Shown piece by piece: positions 1 through 5,966 of a stretch of DNA of 6,135 nt. Below the pieces are notes generated by a model. The model had not been told where the DNA came from and searched no databases. It saw nothing but the letters and a program-made list of their open reading frames with translations. Numbering within the stretch: position 1 is the stretch's first letter; every line of letters begins with the position of its first letter. The translations under genes were made by a program, and so were the position numbers. This DNA is from Planctomycetaceae bacterium (GTDB lineage: Bacteria; Planctomycetota; Planctomycetia; Pirellulales; Pirellulaceae): positions 1 to 6,135 of the forward strand of contig SXHS01000103.1 of NCBI GenBank assembly GCA_005773145.1, given 5' to 3'.

Positions 1-665
1 GCAATGGCCAGGTCGTAGTCCCCGCTCATGCCCATCGACAACTCTGTGAGCGAGACTCGTGGTGGAGCGTTTCTCGCCAGCTGATCCCGCAGTAGACGTA
101 GCTCTTCAAAGTCGCGCGCCGCCTGCAGCCGTCCACCGACGGCACCGGCCATCGCCATCAAACCGCTCACGGTTAGATGTGGGTGGTCCCGCCACGTCTC
201 CCACTCCCGCAACAAGGCGTCCGGCGCCCAACCGTGCTTCGAGGGATCGCCGGATATATTCACCTCCAGCAGGATAGTCACCTGCATTTCCAGTGCCGCG
301 GCGGAATCCTCGATTGCGTCGATCAATCGCAAGCTGTCGACGGAGTGGATCCGATGAACTAATGGTAAGGTACGCACCACCTTGTTGCGTTGCAGGTGGC
401 CAATCAAGTGCCAGTAGATCGGCGCGTCCATCGTGAAAAGATCACGCAGCTCGGACTCTTTCTGCCACAGTTCCTGGGGGCGACTTTCACCGAAGTGACG
501 ACAGCCCGTCTGCGCAAGCAGCCGCACAAGATCGGCACCGACATACTTGGTTACGGCGACCATCGTCACCGACTCAGGAGGGCGTCCCGCCGATTCAGCC
601 GCGCGCGCAATCCGTTCACGAATGATCGCCACATTGTCGGCGATCCTCTTTGCTGCCTCATTCAT
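1..665 (-). CDS. yggS: YggS/PLPBP-family pyridoxal-phosphate homeostasis protein (3' end cut by window edge)
   Basis: Read leftward from ATG at 665, 221 codons are visible before the window ends. The family is a single-domain, cytosolic PLP-binding TIM-barrel protein (bacterial YggS, human PLPBP) that buffers PLP and affects amino-acid and vitamin B6 balance; no enzymatic reaction is established. Visible signatures are VAVTKY (residues 36-41), whose Lys40 should form the PLP Schiff base, FGESRPQEL (58-66), HLIGHLQRNK (86-95), LLEVNISGDPSKHG (132-145), SGLMAM (167-172) and LSMGMSGDYDLAI (209-221). The last motif lies close to the usual C-terminus (E. coli YggS is 234 residues), so only a short tail carrying the final phosphate-binding segment is missing. 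The usual FGENR/VQE wording is replaced by FGESRPQE. The start codon overlaps the stop of the upstream gene by 8 bp and has no good Shine-Dalgarno sequence of its own, which suggests translational coupling. Confidence 0.95.
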   Translation of the reverse strand, partial: MNEAAKRIADNVAIIRERIARAAESAGRPPESVTMVAVTKYVGADLVRLLAQTGCRHFGESRPQELWQKESELRDLFTMDAPIYWHLIGHLQRNKVVRTLPLVHRIHSVDSLRLIDAIEDSAAALEMQVTILLEVNISGDPSKHGWAPDALLREWETWRDHPHLTVSGLMAMAGAVGGRLQAARDFEELRLLRDQLARNAPPRVSLTELSMGMSGDYDLAI

Positions 666-2511
666 CAGCTGGTTCGATCTCCACCAGCGTTTCCGTTTCG
701 CCATTTCGCAGAAAACGAGTGGCGATAAAGTCCGTGATGAAGTTCTGCCCCAATACGGTACGGCTGGCGGGGTTCGACAACGAGCGATAGAACAACCACT
801 GCGAGCGCCCGGCCTGGACACGATAGCCAACGGCTTGGTCTGGCGGCACAATCGCCAAATTCTCGCCAACAGTCAATTGTCGCCATGTCATGGGCTTGGC
901 CCAACGCTGCGGGTCGAGATCTAGAAACAACGGGCAATACAAGCGTTGAGCGACGGCGTTCTGATCCAGGATCAGCGCGCCCGTATCGTCGACCAGTCTT
1001 CCCGCACGCCGTTCCGATCGCCATTCGTTCAGTGCTAACGGCATTACGCGGGCCAGGGGTTTGCGGCCGAAGATCATACCGTCCACCATTTCGTCGGCCG
1101 GCGCGAAGTGAATGGCGTTGGCCAGCGGGAATCGATGCTGGTACTCGATCGTCGCCGATTGATCCCCCGTAACGGCATCGGCTAGGTACAAGAACCCATC
1201 GCCGTGAGCAAACAACACTTGGCGTTGTAAACGCCAACCTCCCACATACGAGATCTCCAGTTCGATGTAGTCCAAGCCGTCTTCCGAGATCCAGCAGATT
1301 TCTTCCCAGTCGGACGCGGTTTGCAATGGCTGGTGATTAATCTTTATCTGAGGATCCCAGGTTCCGCAGGCCACCACCTGCCCGCGATGATGAAACTCCA
1401 ATGCCATCTGGCGGTCGTAATAGGTCAGCGCTAGGCACGGCTGATTAGGCTTCCAGCCTTCGCGCATCAGAGCAAACTCTGCCCACTCCGAATGCAACGA
1501 TCGCTCGACGCGGCTGTCTCTCTTACCTGCATTGATCTTGCGAGCCTCGGGCAACAGTCCCAGGTTGAGGGCGATGACCGGGCAAGCGCGGCCGTCACAG
1601 AATTGCATGGCCGCATGCAACAGAGACCGATCAAAACGCGTGGCGACCTGCGGTTGGCCTGCCGTCAGGCGTGTTCCATTGGCATGGCACAACTGCAGAC
1701 AGCGCCGCACGAACATTTCGAATTGATCTTCCATGGCGTGCGACCAGGCACGCGAGGCGTCCAACTGGCAAAGCGCTCGTAGACGGGTCCAACATGCCAA
1801 TAACGCCGGCATGACATCCAGATGCCGAGCATGGGGCATGCCTTCACCATCCAACCAAGTGCTGATGTCGGTACCAAGTCGCGCCACAACGGGCTCACCC
1901 AGCTGATGGCAAACCTCCAATTCCGGGAAAACGTGTGCGAGCGTCAAAGGAAGTTCGCTGCGCAATAGTTGTTGAACCATAAGCGTTTGGTCATGCCCCG
2001 CACCAATCGCCGCCTGCGCGGTCTCCAGCAAGTGCTCCAGCAGAGACCACCAAGTCTCCGCTGGTAGTCGCAACGCCAACCAGGGGAGTATCCAGGCCCA
2101 GGCCACGTGCTCCAGGGCCAGAGGCGTATTCAATGAAGTCGAGGCGGCGCGAGCCAACCATTCCTCGGCGCGAAGCTTCCAAACGTCACACGCCTCGGCT
2201 CGTTTTGGACGTTCCACCTCGCTCAGCTGTTGCAGTCGTTCCAGCGACGACGCAGTTTCCGGCAGGTGATTGGCCAACCCCCACAACAGGGCCGAGGTGG
2301 CGTCGGTTCCCAGGAGTGCGGCAAAATCAGAATGCGTGCGCTTGCGGCGGGCCAAATGCTTGGCCCAAGCTCCCCATTGCTCTTCCGGCGAGCGCCGATG
2401 CATCTTCTTGGTCAAGGCACGATGGTTGGCATGTCTCCCCTGGGGGTGCAGGAGAGGTGCCACTCCATGCTGACGGACGGCCCCCAATCCGGGTTCTCGC
2501 GTTGTGGACAT
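658..2511 (-). CDS. Hypothetical protein, 617 aa, with heparinase II/III-like beta-rich C-terminal half
   Basis: I do not recognise a named family. Residues 1-40 are basic and low in structure. Residues about 45-320 are rich in helix-forming segments and tryptophans (for example 105-165 and 230-275). From about 355 the protein becomes beta-rich. A stretch at 423-450 (VGGWRLQRQVLF followed by GFLYLADAVTG) resembles the conserved R..vlf....l...D strand pair of heparinase II/III-like C-terminal domains. The end (583-613) carries SRTVLGQNFITDFIATRF. A helical half followed by a beta-sandwich is the layout of alginate/heparin-lyase-like folds, but I cannot point to catalytic residues, so activity on polysaccharide is only a possibility. 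No signal peptide or membrane segment is visible, which argues for a cytoplasmic location. The start at 2511 is supported by a Shine-Dalgarno-like GGAAGGTGA 9 nt upstream; Met37 (ATG at 2403) is a weaker alternative. It is the first gene of a two-gene transcript with the yggS homologue. It is certainly coding; its function is unknown. Confidence 0.85.
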   Translation of the reverse strand: MSTTREPGLGAVRQHGVAPLLHPQGRHANHRALTKKMHRRSPEEQWGAWAKHLARRKRTHSDFAALLGTDATSALLWGLANHLPETASSLERLQQLSEVERPKRAEACDVWKLRAEEWLARAASTSLNTPLALEHVAWAWILPWLALRLPAETWWSLLEHLLETAQAAIGAGHDQTLMVQQLLRSELPLTLAHVFPELEVCHQLGEPVVARLGTDISTWLDGEGMPHARHLDVMPALLACWTRLRALCQLDASRAWSHAMEDQFEMFVRRCLQLCHANGTRLTAGQPQVATRFDRSLLHAAMQFCDGRACPVIALNLGLLPEARKINAGKRDSRVERSLHSEWAEFALMREGWKPNQPCLALTYYDRQMALEFHHRGQVVACGTWDPQIKINHQPLQTASDWEEICWISEDGLDYIELEISYVGGWRLQRQVLFAHGDGFLYLADAVTGDQSATIEYQHRFPLANAIHFAPADEMVDGMIFGRKPLARVMPLALNEWRSERRAGRLVDDTGALILDQNAVAQRLYCPLFLDLDPQRWAKPMTWRQLTVGENLAIVPPDQAVGYRVQAGRSQWLFYRSLSNPASRTVLGQNFITDFIATRFLRNGETETLVEIEPADE

Positions 2512-2520
2512 CCGGGTGTA

Positions 2521-2529
2521 TCACCTTCC
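2521..2529 (-). promoter_or_regulatory. Ribosome-binding site of the 617-aa gene
   Basis: On the minus strand the sequence reads GGAAGGTGA, close to the anti-Shine-Dalgarno complement GGAGGTGA, with a 9-nt spacer to ATG at 2511. It decides for the upstream start over Met37. An eight-T run on the transcript strand (2533-2540) lies just upstream and could pair weakly with the AAGG of this site. Confidence 0.7.
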
Positions 2530-2577
2530 TCGAAAAAAAAGGACGACCAACTTCATACAGCAGGCAACCGGACGCCC

Positions 2578-2606
2578 ATCATAGCCGCTCCCCCAACCGC
2601 TGACAA
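2578..2606 (-). promoter_or_regulatory. Sigma70-type promoter for the leftward pair (617-aa gene and yggS)
   Basis: On the minus strand, TTGTCA (2606-2601) and TATGAT (2583-2578) are separated by exactly 17 bp (2600-2584). Each hexamer differs from the consensus (TTGACA, TATAAT) by one base. Transcription would begin near 2571 and give a leader of about 60 nt before the ATG at 2511. It sits in the divergent intergenic region and points away from moaE. This is the best promoter match I found in the window; activity is inferred from sequence only. Confidence 0.7.
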
Positions 2607-2658
2607 TTCTTACCGTTCACTTCGCCCAGCCAATTTACGCGGGCTGCGATTTATGCCA

Positions 2659-2667
2659 TGCTACACT
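2659..2667 (+). promoter_or_regulatory. Possible extended -10 promoter for the moaE cluster
   Basis: TGCTACACT matches the extended -10 pattern TGnTAnnnT. No convincing -35 hexamer lies at 16-18 bp; the nearest candidate, TTTACG at 2634, would leave a 22-bp spacer. If used, transcription would start near 2674 and leave about 70 nt of leader before the ATG at 2747. It would also make a GTG start at 2678 almost leaderless. Confidence 0.35.
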
Positions 2668-2680
2668 GACATAAGGAGTG

Positions 2681-2699
2681 CCCGGGGGCCGCTGCCGGG
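2681..2699 (+). other. Small GC-rich inverted repeat in the moaE leader
   Basis: CCCGG (2681-2685) and CCGGG (2695-2699) can pair around a 9-nt loop. The stem is short and is followed by pyrimidines and an eight-C run (2713-2720), not by a T tract, so it is not a typical intrinsic terminator. It could shape the leader RNA. It is far too small and simple to be a molybdenum-cofactor riboswitch. It may have no function. Confidence 0.3.
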
Positions 2700-2746
2700 A
2701 TTTCCTCCATCACCCCCCCCACCGATTTCAAAGCTGGATTCCGACG

Positions 2747-3217
2747 ATGGATCCGTCCATGGCGACCGGCGAGCACCAAGACTGGGTTTACCTGACGTCC
2801 CAGCCGCTGACTCCAGCTCAATTGGTCACCCATGTCACCTGCCCCGAGGCAGGGGGGGTTGTGGTATTCATCGGGACAACCCGAGAGATGACCGAAGGGC
2901 GGCAAACCCGGTACCTTGAATATGAAGCGTATGAAGAGATGGCCCGTGACCAGCTCGCGCATATAGTTAAGACGGCCCGCGAACAGTGGCCAATCGTTCG
3001 CTGCGCTGTCGCCCACCGTTTGGGGCGAGTGGATCTGTGCGAAGCGAGCGTGGTCATCGCGATCAGTTGCCCCCACCGACGGGATGCCTTTGCAGCCGCC
3101 TCCTGGATGATCGATTCGATCAAGCAGGTCGTGCCAATTTGGAAATGCGAACACTGGGCGGATGGGAGCCATGAATGGATTCATCCGACCATCCCCGACC
3201 CATCACCTACCCCATGA
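2747..3217 (+). CDS. moaE: Molybdopterin synthase catalytic (large) subunit MoaE
   Basis: MoaE converts cyclic pyranopterin monophosphate to molybdopterin using sulfur from the thiocarboxylated C-terminus of MoaD, as a cytosolic MoaD2-MoaE2 complex. The 156-residue protein shows GGVVVFIGTTRE (36-47), the LEYEAYEEMA stretch (57-66), AHRLGRVDL (89-97), the CPHRRDAF region (108-115) and DSIKQVVPIWKCE (123-135). Lys126 and Lys133 lie seven residues apart, as do the E. coli active-site pair Lys119/Lys126. The length fits the family. The frame is open upstream to a GTG at 2678, but that codon overlaps the AAGGAG that would have to serve as its ribosome-binding site, and the extra 23 residues do not look like MoaE. 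I therefore take ATG 2747; ATG 2759 is equally possible, and neither has a strong Shine-Dalgarno. The stop overlaps the probable moaA start as ATGA. No moaD is adjacent, so the partner must be encoded elsewhere. Confidence 0.94.
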   Translation: MDPSMATGEHQDWVYLTSQPLTPAQLVTHVTCPEAGGVVVFIGTTREMTEGRQTRYLEYEAYEEMARDQLAHIVKTAREQWPIVRCAVAHRLGRVDLCEASVVIAISCPHRRDAFAAASWMIDSIKQVVPIWKCEHWADGSHEWIHPTIPDPSPTP

Positions 3218-4263
3218 ATGTCATGCAGCCAACGACGCGTGTTGAACCTAATGTTGATGCGACCGTCTCCCCAATGCCGCTCATCGACCGGTATGGTCGC
3301 ATCCATACCAGCCTGCGGATTTCTGTCACGGATCGTTGCAACATTCGCTGCTTCTATTGCATGCCCGCCGAGCTCGTGTCCTTCAAGCCGCGCGAGGAGC
3401 TGTTGACATTTGAGGAAATCGAACGGTTCGTGCGCGTGCTGGCACCACTCGGAATCACTCGGTTAAGACTGACGGGGGGAGAACCGCTGATTCGTGCCGA
3501 CTTGCCACGACTTGTCGAACGACTGGCGGATATCCCCGGCATCCAAGACTTGGCGCTGACGACCAACGGAATTCTCTTGCCGCAATTCGCTCGACAATTA
3601 CTTAAGGCCGGACTCCATCGGCTGAATATCAGCCTAGACACCTTGAACGAGGCCACTTTTCAACGCATCGCGCGGCGCGAAGGGGTGAATCGGGTACTGC
3701 AAGGCATCGACGCGGCGATCGATGCCGGCTTTGAACGCATTCGTCTCAATGCCGTCGCGATTCGCGATATCACCGAACATGAGGCCGTGGCATTGGCGCA
3801 GTATGCCCGAACGAAGCGATGCGAGCTACGATTCATCGAAACCATGCCGCTGGATGCCGACCGTCATTGGACCAGGGATCACGTACTAACCGGCGAGGAA
3901 ATCCGCCAACGCCTGGAGGACGCCTTTGGCCCACTAGTACCCAAACTCCGCGAAGACGTGAGCCAGCCAGCGGTTGATTTTGTGTTCGCCGATGGCCAGG
4001 GTGAAGTCGGCTTTATCAACCCCGTGTCGCAGCCTTTCTGCGGTGATTGCAATCGACTGCGTCTAACTGCGGAAGGCCAGGTTCGCAACTGCCTGTTCTC
4101 CCAGCGTGAATGGGACGCCCGCGAGTCCTTGCGAAACGGGGGAACCGACGACGCCTTGACCCAGCTGGTCCGCGACTGCGTCGCCGGCAAAGCGGCCGGA
4201 CATGGGATCGATGGCCCATCATTCCAGCCACCAGCCCGGGCCATGTTTCAGATCGGCGGATAG
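3214..4263 (+). CDS. moaA: GTP 3',8-cyclase MoaA (radical SAM, molybdenum cofactor synthesis)
   Basis: MoaA catalyses the first step of molybdenum-cofactor synthesis, the radical rearrangement of GTP to 3',8-cyclo-7,8-dihydro-GTP, which MoaC then converts to cPMP. The 349-residue protein has the N-terminal radical-SAM cluster motif CNIRCFYC (Cys42, 46, 49) after RISVTDR, the SAM-contacting GGEP (88-91), and LTTNG and NISLDTL downstream. The C-terminal second [4Fe-4S] site is intact as CGDC followed 13 residues later by Cys (276, 279, 293). The arginines of NRLRL, which bind GTP in characterised MoaA, are present. The protein ends in the conserved Gly-Gly needed for activity. Length and all key residues are normal. 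ATG 3214 forms an ATGA overlap with the moaE stop, pointing to coupled translation. ATG 3175, preceded closely by GGGAG, would add 13 residues and lengthen the overlap to 43 bp; ATG 3274 is also in frame just before the conserved start. Confidence 0.97.
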   Translation: MNVMQPTTRVEPNVDATVSPMPLIDRYGRIHTSLRISVTDRCNIRCFYCMPAELVSFKPREELLTFEEIERFVRVLAPLGITRLRLTGGEPLIRADLPRLVERLADIPGIQDLALTTNGILLPQFARQLLKAGLHRLNISLDTLNEATFQRIARREGVNRVLQGIDAAIDAGFERIRLNAVAIRDITEHEAVALAQYARTKRCELRFIETMPLDADRHWTRDHVLTGEEIRQRLEDAFGPLVPKLREDVSQPAVDFVFADGQGEVGFINPVSQPFCGDCNRLRLTAEGQVRNCLFSQREWDARESLRNGGTDDALTQLVRDCVAGKAAGHGIDGPSFQPPARAMFQIGG

Positions 4264-4280
4264 GAATAACGCGCGAGACG

Positions 4281-5471
4281 ATGACCATAGATCCCCAACA
4301 CGGTCCTCTAAGTTCCCGAGATCGGCTCTACTTGGACAACGCGGCCACCAGTTGGCCCAAGCCGGACTCGGTCTATGACGCCGTGGACCACTTCCAACGC
4401 ACGCTGGGGGCCGCGGCCGGGCGTGGCGCGTATCGACATGGTCAAGAAGCGGATCGTTTGGTGACAACCGCGCGTCAGCGCGTGGCCCAATTGCTCCATG
4501 TGCTGGATGCTCGCTATGTGGCCCTGGCATTTAATGGCACCGACGCGCTCAACATGGCGATTTTGGGGAGCGTGCGTCCGGGGGACCACGTCGTAACAAC
4601 CGACGTGGAACACAATTCTGTATTAAGACCGCTTCGCTTCCTCGAACAGACACGGTCGGTCAGCCTGACGCATTTGCCCTGCGATCGGGATGGCGTGGTG
4701 GATCCAAGCCGGTTGCGAGACGCACTACGACCCAACACGCGGCTGGTCATCGCCTCGCATGTTTCGAATGTGTCAGGGGCCATTCAGCCGATCGACGACC
4801 TGGGCGCCATCTGCCGCGAGCATGCCGTGTGGTTTCTGGTAGATGCCGCGCAGTCACTGGGACACGTGCCGATCGATTTGGAGCAAAGCCCTGTCGATCT
4901 CTTGGCCTCCTCCGGGCATAAAGGCTTAATGGGGCCGCTGGGAACGGGCGTCTTGTATGCCGCGCCTCACATCTGGGACGCGTTGACGCCGTTGCGATTT
5001 GGAGGCACGGGGACCCAAAGCGGACGGGACTCGCAGCCCGCAGAGCCGCCGGAAAAGTTGGAGTCCGGCAACCTGAATATGCCTGGAATCGCGGGTCTGG
5101 CCGCCGGGTGCCGATTTGTGCAAGAGCGTGGAGTGGATAACCTGCGCCGACATCTTCAGGATTTGACGACACATGTGTTGGCTGGATTGGAACGAATTTC
5201 TACCATCCGCTGCTGGGGCCCACGCGAGCCTCACCGCCGATGCGGAGTGGTAAGCTTGACGGTTTCCGGATACGATCCGGCGGAGGTTGCGGCTATCTTG
5301 GATTCCTCATTCGGCATCCAGGTCCGAGCAGGATTGCATTGCGCGCCCCGCATGCACGAGTCGTGGGGAACCTTGCGAACAGGGGGAACCGTACGGATTA
5401 GTCCTGGGCCTTTTAGTACGATGGCGGATATGGATCGACTGTTGGCGGCCCTGGCCGAGTGTACGAGCTAA
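4281..5471 (+). CDS. Cysteine desulfurase family protein (class V aminotransferase, SufS/Csd-like)
   Basis: This 396-residue PLP enzyme of fold type I should remove sulfur from cysteine, giving alanine and an enzyme-bound persulfide for iron-sulfur clusters, thiolation or cofactor sulfuration. Visible signatures are LYLDNAATSWPKP (17-28), the EHNS motif with His111 stacking over PLP, VDAAQS with Asp188 and Gln191, SSGHKGLMGPLGTG with the PLP lysine Lys214, and RAGLHCAP with the catalytic Cys354, followed by GTVRISPGPFST. The frame stays open leftward to 4110 within moaA, but ATG 4281 lies just before the conserved N-terminus and 17 bp after the moaA stop, so I use it; its Shine-Dalgarno is weak. 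Its place directly after moaE and moaA suggests, without proving, that it supplies sulfur for MoaD thiocarboxylation. A general role in Fe-S assembly, useful for MoaA itself, is the alternative. No scaffold or SufE-like gene is next to it. Confidence 0.95.
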   Translation: MTIDPQHGPLSSRDRLYLDNAATSWPKPDSVYDAVDHFQRTLGAAAGRGAYRHGQEADRLVTTARQRVAQLLHVLDARYVALAFNGTDALNMAILGSVRPGDHVVTTDVEHNSVLRPLRFLEQTRSVSLTHLPCDRDGVVDPSRLRDALRPNTRLVIASHVSNVSGAIQPIDDLGAICREHAVWFLVDAAQSLGHVPIDLEQSPVDLLASSGHKGLMGPLGTGVLYAAPHIWDALTPLRFGGTGTQSGRDSQPAEPPEKLESGNLNMPGIAGLAAGCRFVQERGVDNLRRHLQDLTTHVLAGLERISTIRCWGPREPHRRCGVVSLTVSGYDPAEVAAILDSSFGIQVRAGLHCAPRMHESWGTLRTGGTVRISPGPFSTMADMDRLLAALAECTS

Positions 5472-5510
5472 GTCACAGGTCTCACAAATCATATCAATCA
5501 CGGAACGTAT

Positions 5511-5515
5511 GGAGG
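5511..5515 (+). promoter_or_regulatory. Ribosome-binding site of the YkgJ-family gene
   Basis: GGAGG with a 7-nt spacer to ATG 5523, the strongest Shine-Dalgarno in the rightward cluster. It fixes the start. The rest of the 51-bp gap after the desulfurase gene (5472-5522) shows no clear promoter or terminator hairpin. Confidence 0.8.
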
Positions 5516-5522
5516 AATACAA

Positions 5523-5963
5523 ATGGCCAAGCAGCCATGGTATCAGGATGGTCTTAAGTTTAGTTGTTCGCAATGTGGCGATTGCTGCACGGGGGCGCCC
5601 GGCTATGTATGGGTCACCAAAGCCGAGATCGAGGCCTTGGCGTCTGAAGTTGCGGGCCCAGATGTCGAGATGACCGAGGAGTTGGTTGAGGCGTTCGAGA
5701 AGAAGTATGTCCGGCGTGTGGGAATCCGACGCAGCCTGGTCGAGTTCCCCAACGGTGATTGCGTATTTTTTGACAATCAAACGCGCAAGTGTCAGGTTTA
5801 CAACGCACGCCCTCGTCAATGCCGCACCTGGCCCTTCTGGGAGTCGAACCTGCGCAGCACCGCCGCCTGGCAAGCAACCTGCGAAGTCTGCCCCGGCAGC
5901 GGCCAGGGAAAACTCTACCAATTGGAGGAAATCGAGGCCCAGCGCAAGCAGGTCCACGTGTAG
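5523..5963 (+). CDS. YkgJ-family cysteine-cluster protein (CxxCxxCC)
   Basis: The 146-residue soluble protein carries the hallmark CSQCGDCC (Cys15, 18, 21, 22) followed by CTGAPGYVWVT, then Cys80, Cys90 and Cys100 in the pattern CVFFDNQTRKCQVYNARPRQC, and a final CEVC (Cys120, 123). This matches the YkgJ family (formerly UPF0153), thought to bind zinc or an iron-sulfur cluster; its biochemical role is not settled. The typical YxxRPxxCRxWPF motif is present (YNARPRQCRTWPFW, 93-106). Residues 35-70 form a charged helical segment. No signal peptide or membrane segment is seen. It follows the cysteine desulfurase gene by 51 bp on the same strand, so it may share a transcript and could be an Fe-S client, but the spacing does not demand it. 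The stop lies 3 bp from the stop of the convergent downstream gene. Confidence 0.93.
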   Translation: MAKQPWYQDGLKFSCSQCGDCCTGAPGYVWVTKAEIEALASEVAGPDVEMTEELVEAFEKKYVRRVGIRRSLVEFPNGDCVFFDNQTRKCQVYNARPRQCRTWPFWESNLRSTAAWQATCEVCPGSGQGKLYQLEEIEAQRKQVHV

Positions 5964-5966
5964 CGA

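Noticed and set aside
658..2511. Long open frames on the plus strand and other minus-strand frames across the 617-aa gene (for example 885-1172, 1492-1782 and 1237-665)
   Set aside because: They have arginine- and proline-rich shadow compositions, no ribosome-binding sites and no recognisable motifs, and they lie wholly inside a better-supported gene.
2681..2720. Intrinsic terminator upstream of moaE
   Set aside because: The hairpin is short and is followed by pyrimidines and a C run, not a T tract.
2668..2746. Molybdenum-cofactor riboswitch in the moaE leader
   Set aside because: The leader is only about 70 nt and contains one 5-bp stem, whereas the known Moco RNA motif is longer and has several helices.
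2133..2919. Plus-strand open frames 2133-2603 and 2230-2919 crossing the divergent promoter region
   Set aside because: They overlap the start of the 617-aa gene and moaE in other frames, show no family motif and have low-complexity composition.
4110..4280. N-terminal extension of the cysteine desulfurase reaching back into moaA
   Set aside because: The 57 extra residues are arginine-rich translations of moaA sequence in another frame, and the conserved family N-terminus begins just after ATG 4281.
5307..5957. Minus-strand open frame of 216 codons opposite the desulfurase end and the YkgJ-family gene
   Set aside because: It is antisense to two well-supported genes, its start lacks a ribosome-binding site and its product matches no family I recognise.
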